In this document: piece after piece, positions 1 through 5,080 of the stretch
Numbering within the stretch: the stretch's first letter is position 1
How the letters are laid out: the number at the start of each line of letters is the position of its first letter
DNA from: Thermoplasmata archaeon
GTDB taxonomy: Archaea > Thermoplasmatota > E2 > UBA202 > JdFR-43
NCBI GenBank assembly: GCA_021162305.1
Contig: JAGGYX010000174.1
Span: 1-9,261, forward strand
Direction of reading: 5' to 3'
Length of the DNA stretch: 9,261 nucleotides
The notes under the pieces: model-generated
Database searches by the model: none
What the model was told of the DNA's origin: nothing
The model's input: only the letters and a program-made list of their open reading frames with translations
Program-made: the position numbers and the translations under genes

Positions 1-66
1 GAGATAATGAAGTATGATTTTAAGCAGATTTGTGATGTCATATAATAAAAATTGCTGATTTTCCAA

Positions 67-113
67 ATCATTGTTAGCCAAAAGCCATGCTAACAATGAT
101 GATTTTGGCTAAC
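67..113. repeat. Two overlapping perfect inverted repeats
   Basis: Two perfect inverted repeats share one arm. The first pairs ATCATTGTTAGC (67-78) with GCTAACAATGAT (89-100): 12 bp with a 10-nt loop. The second pairs GTTAGCCAAAA (73-83) with TTTTGGCTAAC (103-113): 11 bp with a 19-nt loop. Bases 73-78 belong to both, so only one hairpin can form at a time. The structure lies about 30 nt upstream of the putative TATA box of the decayed toxin-antitoxin pair. It could be an operator, an end of a small mobile element, or a transcript-end structure of an upstream gene. The repeats are directly visible; the role is unknown. Confidence 0.75.
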
Positions 114-144
114 TTTCGGAGATACTGTCCTTATATCACTAATT

Positions 145-152
145 TTATAAAT
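145..152 (+). promoter_or_regulatory. Putative TATA box of the antitoxin remnant
   Basis: TTATAAAT is centred about 23 nt before the ATG at 172, fitting a leaderless archaeal transcript. The same octamer recurs at 163-170, and both copies are followed by CATGAAA (the first with an extra AT between), so the start region looks locally duplicated. The AT-rich background makes chance matches possible. Confidence 0.4.
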
Positions 153-171
153 ATCATGAAAATTATAAATC

Positions 172-357
172 ATGAAATATACAACAATATCTGTTTCTCC
201 TGAAACGAAAGAAATATTGAAAAAGATTGCTGTAAAAGGATAAACATATGATGATATCTCAAGAGAGCTTATAAAAATGGCAATAATTAAAAAGCTTGAT
301 GAAAGATGGAATGAAATACTGGAAAACGATGAATTCATGCCCTTTGAAGAATTATAA
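172..357 (+). pseudogene. Decayed antitoxin of a RelBE-type pair (internal stop)
   Basis: Reading from ATG 172 gives 23 residues beginning MKYTTISVSPETKEILKKI, then an in-frame TAA at 241-243, then 37 more residues in the same frame to TAA at 355-357, ending FMPFEEL. The joined 61-residue reading looks like a small archaeal VapB/RelB-type antitoxin: a short N-terminal strand, an SPETKEILKKIA helix and a TYDDISRELI helix as in ribbon-helix-helix-like antitoxins, then an acidic tail for toxin binding. Related antitoxins usually carry a Glu where the stop falls, so a single GAA to TAA change explains the break. The downstream toxin ATG overlaps the antitoxin stop by one base (TAATG), the usual translational coupling. 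That the toxin is also broken argues for real decay rather than a sequencing error. Exact family is uncertain. Confidence 0.7.
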
Positions 358-583
358 TGTATAAAATACGGGTTTCTCGATCTTTTCAGAAACAATTTAA
401 CAGACTCCTTTTTCAACAAGACCTAAAGCAGATATTAAGCAAATAAGAGGAACCTCTCCAATAAAATATAGAATAAGAGTAGGGAATTATAGAATAATCT
501 ATGCAGAGGATAGAGAATATAAAATTGTGAAAATAATTGAATTAATAAAAAGAGGAAAAGGATATACTCATATCTTCTCATAA
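357..583 (+). pseudogene. Decayed RelE/ParE-type toxin (frameshift and deletion)
   Basis: ATG 357 opens a reading of about 16 residues, MYKIRVSRSFQKQFNR, typical of a RelE/ParE toxin N-terminus (the ribosome-dependent mRNA interferase or gyrase-poison fold). This frame then runs into a stop at 447-449. A different frame, open from about 404 to TAA 581-583, gives the rest of the fold: PFSTRPKADIKQIRG, then YRIRVGNYRIIYAED and the final strand KIVKIIELIKRG. Together they make about 75 residues, against some 85-90 for the family; roughly 15-20 residues of the helical hairpin appear lost at the junction near 402-406, with a change of frame. It is therefore very unlikely to be active. The 3' end overlaps the convergent DUF389 gene by 16 nt. 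Identity as a RelE-superfamily remnant is fairly sure; the exact subgroup is not. Confidence 0.75.
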
Positions 584-1512
584 AAATAAATTAAAATAAC
601 TAAAGCGAGCAAAATAGAGAGCCATATTGTGATGAAAAGCCAGCTTGTTTTTTTTGCCTTCTTTTTCTCCCACCATGTTCTTGGACTGATTCCCTGAGCA
701 AGAAATGTTAGAACTGCTGCTAAATTTATTCCAACAACATTTATTGAAAACGCAAGAAGCATGCCTACGGCAGGAATGATGCAATATTGTCCCATTAAAA
801 TTCCACTTGCTACTATGGGCGGAAGCAACGCAACAGCCACCATTACACCAACGAGAGTTTCAATCACTCCTTTTGTTATTGAAATTGCTCCTGCTATGCC
901 TGCTGAAAAAGCGAGTAAAAGATAGACATGCCCGAGATTTTGTATATTTACATCATTTTTAAAAATTAAGCCAAAAATAAATCCAATGAATATGGCTATG
1001 CCATACCCAATAAAGCTTGTAATTATAGCATGTTTCGCAAGTTTTGAGTCAGCAAGTGTAGCTGCTAGAGCAAGAGCCATGTTTGGAGCAAGCAATGGAG
1101 CTATCACCATTGAACCTATTATAATGGCGACATTGTTGTATAAAATGCCTATCGAAGCCGTTATTGCCGCCAATATAACGAGAGCGAGAAAAGAAAATGA
1201 AAACTTTGCTTCTTCCGTCAAATCTTCATATATTTCCTCACTGCTCAGCCTTTCTTTCTCTCCTTCTTTCTTTTCATTTTCCTCTTCTCTTGGAACAGTT
1301 GCTTCCACAGGCAATATTATGATGCGAAAGCCCTCATATTTTGAAAAATGTCTTTCCAAAGTATTGATCACATCTTCGCTTTTTTCAGCTGGAAGCAATA
1401 TTTTTGCAAAACATTCTTTTCCATGCCTTTCTTTCCATATCTCTACTTCAAATTTTTTCAATATTTTCTCAATATCGCTACATGGATAATAAACATGGAG
1501 CAATCTATACAT
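568..1512 (-). CDS. DUF389 membrane protein (TIGR00341-like)
   Basis: This 314-residue protein has the layout of the DUF389 family, integral membrane proteins of unknown function found in archaea and bacteria. Residues 1-71 form a soluble alpha/beta domain (MYRLLHVYYP at the start, IIILPVEATVP at its end). A highly charged linker spans 73-103, and about seven hydrophobic segments follow near 105-123, 126-150, 162-184, 195-212, 216-238, 243-272 and 290-309. Family hallmarks are IIGSMVIAPLLAP (131-143) and VALLPPIVASG (227-237). A short basic loop (WEKKKAKK, 281-288) precedes the last segment. ATG 1512 shares its A with the stop of the upstream Lrp-like gene (TAATG), so the two are probably co-translated and the regulator may control it. 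Its last five codons and stop overlap the 3' end of the decayed toxin on the opposite strand. The family assignment is strong; substrate or role is unknown. Confidence 0.9.
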   Translation of the reverse strand: MYRLLHVYYPCSDIEKILKKFEVEIWKERHGKECFAKILLPAEKSEDVINTLERHFSKYEGFRIIILPVEATVPREEENEKKEGEKERLSSEEIYEDLTEEAKFSFSFLALVILAAITASIGILYNNVAIIIGSMVIAPLLAPNMALALAATLADSKLAKHAIITSFIGYGIAIFIGFIFGLIFKNDVNIQNLGHVYLLLAFSAGIAGAISITKGVIETLVGVMVAVALLPPIVASGILMGQYCIIPAVGMLLAFSINVVGINLAAVLTFLAQGISPRTWWEKKKAKKTSWLFITIWLSILLALVILIYFYEKI

Positions 1513-2027
1513 TATTTTTTCCTCTTAACCTTCCATAAATTTCCTTTATAATGTTGCGAAAACGGACATCCGCTGCAGCGACCATTTTTATAATATTGGC
1601 AATCTAAACAATTTTGATGGCACCCATTTTCAAAGTGCAAAGGCATAATAAAATTTGGAGTTGCATCCAGAACAATTTTAATTTTCTCTCCAAAGTTTTT
1701 CCTGACAAAATATTCCATGCTTGGATAATCTTCACTTATAACAAAAACTATGTAGCCATCATTTGTTTCAAGAATGCTTAGAATGCGTGGACAGCTTTTA
1801 AATTTCTCATCTATGCTTTGCACTTCAATTTTGCCAACATGCAGTCCAGCCTTTTTGATATCGATGCCAACAATATGGGCGAGCAATCCATTCTCCTTCA
1901 ATTTTTTAATTCTTGCACTAACAGAAGGCTGCGATAAATTTATTTTGGAAGCAATCTCCTTTTGCGAAGCCTCAGGATTGCTTTGCAATATACTCAATAT
2001 CTCCTTATCAATTTCATCGATCTCCAA
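1512..2027 (-). CDS. Lrp/AsnC-family regulator with C-terminal cysteine cluster
   Basis: This 171-residue protein starts with a classic Lrp/AsnC DNA-binding domain: MEIDEIDKEILSILQSNPEA, then a helix-turn-helix at about 21-48 with recognition helix SQPSVSARIKKLKENG. Residues 62-125 resemble a divergent RAM-like ligand or oligomerisation domain. The C-terminus carries C136, C140, C143, C151 and C154 (C-x3-C-x2-C-x7-C-x2-C) followed by a basic tail, probably a zinc or Fe-S site; some archaeal Lrp-like proteins carry comparable metal-binding tails such as TRASH. The start is TTG at 2027: no ATG is available, TAA lies immediately upstream in frame, and a GGTGGG ribosome-binding site precedes it. 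The gene overlaps DUF389 by one base, so it may regulate its own transcript and DUF389 in response to a metal or redox signal. That signal is inference. Confidence 0.88.
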   Translation of the reverse strand: MEIDEIDKEILSILQSNPEASQKEIASKINLSQPSVSARIKKLKENGLLAHIVGIDIKKAGLHVGKIEVQSIDEKFKSCPRILSILETNDGYIVFVISEDYPSMEYFVRKNFGEKIKIVLDATPNFIMPLHFENGCHQNCLDCQYYKNGRCSGCPFSQHYKGNLWKVKRKK

Positions 2028-2030
2028 TTA

Positions 2031-2036
2031 CCCACC
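2031..2036 (-). promoter_or_regulatory. Ribosome-binding site fixing a TTG start
   Basis: GGTGGG on the minus strand sits 3 nt before the TTG at 2027, with in-frame TAA directly before that TTG. This GGTG-type archaeal Shine-Dalgarno supports the non-ATG start of the Lrp-like regulator. The spacing is slightly short. Confidence 0.55.
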
Positions 2037-2087
2037 AAATATGTATAAAAAAGTTATTTAAAATACTTATGAAATATAGCCAAAAGC

Positions 2088-2303
2088 CTATAATGATATA
2101 CTCACTATTGTGCTTCCCCGCACCACAACACGCCCGAGGCGGCGCTGCTCTTGTCCTTCTTTTTGCTCCACCGCATCTTCCATAACAATGTTCATATACT
2201 GGTCGAAACCAGAGAGCTTGCCGCTGAGCAGCCTGCCATCTTTTAGCAATAATGAAACATTTCTGTTTATGCTTGCCTCGAGTAAATCGTTAGGCAGAAC
2301 CAT
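2088..2303 (-). CDS. Archaeal Lsm (Sm-like) RNA-binding protein
   Basis: A 71-residue single-domain Sm protein, the usual length for archaeal Lsm. These proteins form heptameric rings that bind U-rich RNA and are linked to RNA processing and stability. The Sm1 motif covers about 14-47 (VSLLLKDGRLLSGKLSGFDQ, then the conserved YMNIVMEDA), and the Sm2 motif lies near the end (LGRVVVRGSTIVSI, with the RG dipeptide at 62-63). A short loop rich in Gln and Glu (EQKEGQEQRR) joins them. ATG 2303 has no Shine-Dalgarno, but a TATA box about 25 nt upstream suggests a leaderless transcript starting at or near the ATG. It lies 29 nt after the YchF-type gene and may also be read from that operon. In many archaea an L37e ribosomal protein gene follows lsm; here none does. 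Confidence 0.95.
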   Translation of the reverse strand: MVLPNDLLEASINRNVSLLLKDGRLLSGKLSGFDQYMNIVMEDAVEQKEGQEQRRLGRVVVRGSTIVSISL

Positions 2304-2323
2304 GAAAAGGTAACAGTCTTTCC

Positions 2324-2331
2324 TTTATATA
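2324..2331 (-). promoter_or_regulatory. Putative TATA box of the Lsm gene
   Basis: TATATAAA on the minus strand, followed by GG, is centred about 25 nt before ATG 2303. This places the expected transcript start at the start codon. It lies just before and against the stop codon of the upstream GTPase gene, so Lsm can be expressed separately from the operon. Confidence 0.5.
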
Positions 2332-2332
2332 T

Positions 2333-3508
2333 TTATCTTGCAATTATGTGGATAATGTCACCATGCTTTAGCTCATGGTCAGCACCAACAATTTTTTTTG
2401 TTCTTGCATCAACAGCTCTTATGAAACCTTCTGCAAGCTCACTATGAACTTTCTCAGCGAGCTGTATAACAGTGCTGCCAGAAGGCATTAAGAATACATC
2501 AGGCAAAACATTTCCATCTTTGTCTGTAAGCTTATGCTCATCTTCAACAGGAAAAACAGCTATTAAGCCAAGCAAATCAAAGACTGCCCTATCTATGCTT
2601 TGCTGCACACCGGTTGAGCCATATGGTATGAGAACATGCTTTTTTATGTATTCCAAGCCCTTCTTCTGCATTTCATTTGGCTCTTTTAAAATCTTGAAGT
2701 CACTGTCACCGGGACGATAATATATTATGCCATGCTCTGCTGCTTTATTCAAAGCAAGCTCCGCCTCAGCAGATGTAGGAATTGCATACTCACCAGCAAA
2801 TTTTTTTACCATCTCTGGAGGAGCAATATCTGCTTTATTCAGGGAGAGCAAAATAGGCTTTCCTATCTGCCGTATACTTGATGCCAGCTTAAGTAACTCT
2901 TCATCTCCCCATTTTGTGAAATCTTCTGGCAGATTTGCTTTTCTCATTGCGTACTTTATTTTTTCTTCATCTATTTTCAATCCTGTTAGCTTCTCTGCAA
3001 GCATTTTTTCAATTTTTTCTCCTTCTATCTTGCACTTATTGGCAAGGCGATGCCAGTCTCTTTCTATTATGCCCTTAATCCAGTAATCTATTTCTTCTTC
3101 AAGAAATTTTATGTCCATGCTTACATCATGCTTTCCTATGCCACATGCTCTTCCCTCTTCGTCAGTAGAGCCAGATATATCAACAATATGAATTAAAGCA
3201 TCAGCCTTCCTCAAATCATCCAGAAATTTGTTGCCTAAGCCACGCCCCAGATGAGCTTTTGGCACGAGTCCAGCTACATCTATTGCTTCGATAGGCACAT
3301 ATCTTATTCCATCCATGCAAATAGAGTTGCGAGGATTGCATTTAACACCAAATTCCTTGCATGGGCATTCAACTCTGGCATACATAACACCTTGATTTGC
3401 TTCTATTGTTGTAAAAGGATAGTTTGCTATCTCTGCATTTGCATGTGTAGCGGCATTGAAAAAAGTCGTTTTCCCGACATTTGGTTTACCAACAATTCCT
3501 ATTTGCAT
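2333..3508 (-). CDS. ychF: YchF/OBG-type GTPase with TGS domain
   Basis: A 391-residue translation-associated P-loop NTPase of the OBG family, archaeal YchF group. The G1 loop is GKPNVGKT (7-14), G3 is DVAGL (77-81), G4 is NKAD (224-227), and TSAEAE (245-250) is the likely G5 region. Bacterial and human YchF/OLA1 have an altered G4 (NxxE) and prefer ATP; the canonical NKAD here suggests GTP, which is inference. Residues 48-64 hold four cysteines (C48, C50, C57, C64), an insertion common in archaeal homologues and possibly metal-binding. A helical region spans about 130-215 and a TGS domain occupies about 316-391, ending KHGDIIHIIAR. YchF proteins associate with ribosomes. The gene starts 4 nt after the small-protein gene and 29 nt before lsm, in a cluster suggesting a translation or RNA theme. 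Length and domain order are normal. Confidence 0.95.
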   Translation of the reverse strand: MQIGIVGKPNVGKTTFFNAATHANAEIANYPFTTIEANQGVMYARVECPCKEFGVKCNPRNSICMDGIRYVPIEAIDVAGLVPKAHLGRGLGNKFLDDLRKADALIHIVDISGSTDEEGRACGIGKHDVSMDIKFLEEEIDYWIKGIIERDWHRLANKCKIEGEKIEKMLAEKLTGLKIDEEKIKYAMRKANLPEDFTKWGDEELLKLASSIRQIGKPILLSLNKADIAPPEMVKKFAGEYAIPTSAEAELALNKAAEHGIIYYRPGDSDFKILKEPNEMQKKGLEYIKKHVLIPYGSTGVQQSIDRAVFDLLGLIAVFPVEDEHKLTDKDGNVLPDVFLMPSGSTVIQLAEKVHSELAEGFIRAVDARTKKIVGADHELKHGDIIHIIAR

Positions 3509-3512
3509 TTTA

Positions 3513-3794
3513 TCAACTGAAATAATGAGTTGCTTCTTCTTTTTTCTTTCCCCTCTTCTTTCTCTTTCTTTCTACAACATCTATGGCGAGTATCATGCTT
3601 ATTGGTATCACTCTTATAAGACCTTTTTTTGTTCCATGGCTTTCATCCATTTTTATGCATATTCCTCCTTCTTCCTTTCCAATATATGTGTAACCAACAA
3701 AAGTACCAGATGTCACCATTGCTTCCTTGTCGCTGCTTGCAGAATATATAACATATTTTGAGCCAATTGTTAATTCAAATTCTTCTTCCTTCAT
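3513..3794 (-). CDS. Conserved small archaeal protein, beta-rich with basic tail
   Basis: A 93-residue protein I cannot name with confidence. The N-terminal 75 residues alternate short hydrophobic strands with turns (FELTIGSKYVIYSA, TSGTFVGYTYIG, GICIKMDE, LIRVIPISMILAIDVVE), consistent with a small beta-barrel, SH3- or Sm-like. Residues 76-85 are almost all Lys and Arg (RKRKKRGKKK), suggesting RNA or ribosome binding, and the chain ends THYFS. I recall similar small proteins beside YchF-type genes in euryarchaea, but cannot verify this here. Its ATG overlaps the stop of the winged-helix gene (ATGA, 3791-3794) and its stop lies 4 nt before the GTPase ATG, so all three are very likely translated from one message. 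Confidence 0.8.
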   Translation of the reverse strand: MKEEEFELTIGSKYVIYSASSDKEAMVTSGTFVGYTYIGKEEGGICIKMDESHGTKKGLIRVIPISMILAIDVVERKRKKRGKKKEEATHYFS

Positions 3795-4225
3795 TTTAAA
3801 AACCTCCTTTCCAACAATTTTTGAAGATGAGATACGGTCTCGCTATAATTTTCCATTGCTACTTTAACGTGTGCCTCAACAAAGCTCCATGCCTTTGCAA
3901 TATTTCCATATCTAAGGCTATAGCTTTTCTTAACTTTATTTCCTTCTCCAATTTTCTCCTCTTGCAAAATATCCATGCTCTTAAGCTTGTTTAAATGCCT
4001 GTATATTGTTGACTTTGTTGCCTTCAATTCCATAATTAACTCATCTACTGTCCACTTTCGTGTGGGATGAATCAAAAAAAGCTCAAAAAGTTTAAATGAA
4101 ATTGAATTTGCATCATCATTTTCCTTCATATAGCCAATTGATTTCAAAAATTTCTCTGCAACTTTTTTATAATCTTCTTCATGCAATGGGGGAGATACAT
4201 TTGCAACTCTAATCTCAAATTCCAT
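3791..4225 (-). CDS. Winged helix-turn-helix transcriptional regulator
   Basis: A 144-residue protein with a winged-helix DNA-binding domain at about 45-105. SFKLFELFLIHPTRKWTV leads into helix 2 (DELIMELKA), the recognition helix TKSTIYRHLNKLKSMDIL and a wing with KIGEGNKVKKSYSL. The C-terminal 107-141 is a likely amphipathic helix or coiled coil for dimerisation. It resembles ArsR/TrmB-like archaeal regulators; no effector domain or metal site is visible. A TATA-like box lies 22 nt upstream of ATG 4225, no Shine-Dalgarno is seen, and the glycosylase stop is 33 nt upstream. It is translationally coupled by ATGA to the small basic-tailed protein and, through it, to the YchF-type GTPase, so it may autoregulate this operon. 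Target and signal are unknown. Confidence 0.83.
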   Translation of the reverse strand: MEFEIRVANVSPPLHEEDYKKVAEKFLKSIGYMKENDDANSISFKLFELFLIHPTRKWTVDELIMELKATKSTIYRHLNKLKSMDILQEEKIGEGNKVKKSYSLRYGNIAKAWSFVEAHVKVAMENYSETVSHLQKLLERRFLK

Positions 4226-4243
4226 ACTTATAAAACCCTTGCA

Positions 4244-4251
4244 ATTTATAA
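4244..4251 (-). promoter_or_regulatory. Putative TATA box of the winged-helix operon
   Basis: TTATAAAT on the minus strand is centred about 22 nt before ATG 4225, in the 33-nt gap after the glycosylase stop. It would give a nearly leaderless message for the winged-helix, small-protein and GTPase genes. Confidence 0.45.
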
Positions 4252-4258
4252 TTTTTGT

Positions 4259-5029
4259 TCACCCGAGCTTTTCATCAATATTTCCATCTGGAAGCATATT
4301 ATCAGGATGCCATATTCCTTTCTCTTCCAGTTGGTAGCGAGCACAACTTTCCCAATCTCCTTTACAATATAACTCAATCCATTTTCTATCAATCTTGCCT
4401 TCATCATAAAAATAATGTATCGGACAAACAGAGAACCATTTACATTCATGGAGAAAAATTTTTAACTTTTTATATTCTCCAACCATTTTCTCTTTTAACT
4501 CATTACGATAAAGTAATGAAGCAGGATGATGAAGAGGATATATTTTTCTCTTCCCCATAAACAATTTTCCATAAAATTCTTCCGGCATTTTTATCCCATA
4601 TTTATTGAAAATATATTGGCTTGCGTAAAAGCCAAGTGGAACCAGTATTTCAGGATTTACTATTTCTATTTCTCTATCCAAAAAATAGCTGCATGTTTCG
4701 ATTTCCTTTTTCTTTGGTTTTCTATATTTTGGCAACATGCATTTTATCAAATTTGTCATGTAAATTTGTTTTCTATTTATGCCTGCTTCCCCAAACAACT
4801 CATCTAAAACTTTCCCAGATGGACCCAAAAACATTTTTCCTTTTTCATTTTCAATTTTTCCTGGAGCTTGAGCCACTAACATAACTCGAGCATTTAAATT
4901 TCCCTCTCCAACAACTTTATGCAATGCTGTTTTCCATAGCCCGCATCTTCTACATCTTCTTATTTCTTCATTTAGCATTTCAATTTTTTCCACAAAATCA
5001 TATCCATGTAAATTTATTTGTTTTTCCAT
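4259..5029 (-). CDS. Family 4 (Fe-S) uracil-DNA glycosylase with extra C-terminal region
   Basis: This base-excision repair enzyme removes uracil from DNA. Counting from ATG 5029 it has 256 residues. C26, C29, C97 and C113 (CxxC, then C-x15-C) match the 4Fe-4S ligands of family 4. Motif 1 reads AQAPG (53-57) where family 4 usually has GEAPG, so Gln replaces Glu. Motif 2 is HHPASLLYR (from 167). Residues 196-256 exceed the usual family length and carry four more cysteines (C196, C202, C222, C229), plus KIDRKWIELYCKGDWESC and a GIWHPDNMLPDG stretch; probably a small metal-binding domain. Start: ATG codons at 5047 and 5041 are in frame, but an AT box centred about 29 nt before 5029 favours the shorter, leaderless form. 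The gene is divergent from sucC and followed after 33 nt by the winged-helix gene. Family is sure; specificity is not. Confidence 0.92.
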   Translation of the reverse strand: MEKQINLHGYDFVEKIEMLNEEIRRCRRCGLWKTALHKVVGEGNLNARVMLVAQAPGKIENEKGKMFLGPSGKVLDELFGEAGINRKQIYMTNLIKCMLPKYRKPKKKEIETCSYFLDREIEIVNPEILVPLGFYASQYIFNKYGIKMPEEFYGKLFMGKRKIYPLHHPASLLYRNELKEKMVGEYKKLKIFLHECKWFSVCPIHYFYDEGKIDRKWIELYCKGDWESCARYQLEEKGIWHPDNMLPDGNIDEKLG

Positions 5030-5053
5030 ACTGTAAAGCATTTCCATACCAAA

Positions 5054-5063
5054 ATTTTAAAAT
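5054..5063. promoter_or_regulatory. Palindromic AT box between divergent genes
   Basis: ATTTTAAAAT is a perfect 10-bp palindrome lying between the divergent glycosylase and sucC genes. Its centre is about 22 nt before the sucC ATG (5081) and 29 nt before the glycosylase ATG (5029). Both distances are near the archaeal TATA-to-start spacing, so one box may serve both directions. Promoter function is inferred from position only. Confidence 0.4.
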
Positions 5064-5080
5064 GGCAGAGATATAACATC

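Noticed and set aside
1..45. A 14-codon open stretch ending at TAA 43-45 that could be the tail of an upstream gene
   Set aside because: Too short to recognise, with no family motif; equally likely to be non-coding. Bases 1-66 are left unassigned.
90..419. A 109-residue minus-strand ORF across the toxin-antitoxin remnant
   Set aside because: It is antisense to recognisable antitoxin and toxin coding, is low-complexity Ser/Phe/Ile-rich, and resembles no family.
986..1489. A 167-residue plus-strand ORF opposite DUF389
   Set aside because: The minus-strand frame gives a clear DUF389 protein; the plus frame is its mirror with no independent support.
2045..2053. A run of six T on the minus strand after the Lsm stop as a terminator
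   Set aside because: Possible for archaeal T-tract termination, but short and embedded in AT-rich sequence upstream of the Lrp-like gene; not strong enough to call.
3530..3580. A pyrimidine-rich tract resembling a low-complexity or regulatory element
   Set aside because: It is explained by the Lys/Arg/Glu-rich tail of the small minus-strand protein (residues 70-90).
5030..5047. A longer glycosylase start at 5047 or 5041
   Set aside because: These ATGs are only about 10-18 nt from the AT box, too close for a normal transcript start; 5029 fits better. Not excluded.
5018..5080. An N-terminal extension of sucC from ATG 5018
   Set aside because: The added residues are not part of the family, and the stretch crosses the divergent promoter and the glycosylase start; 5081 begins the conserved [10 protein letters not shown].
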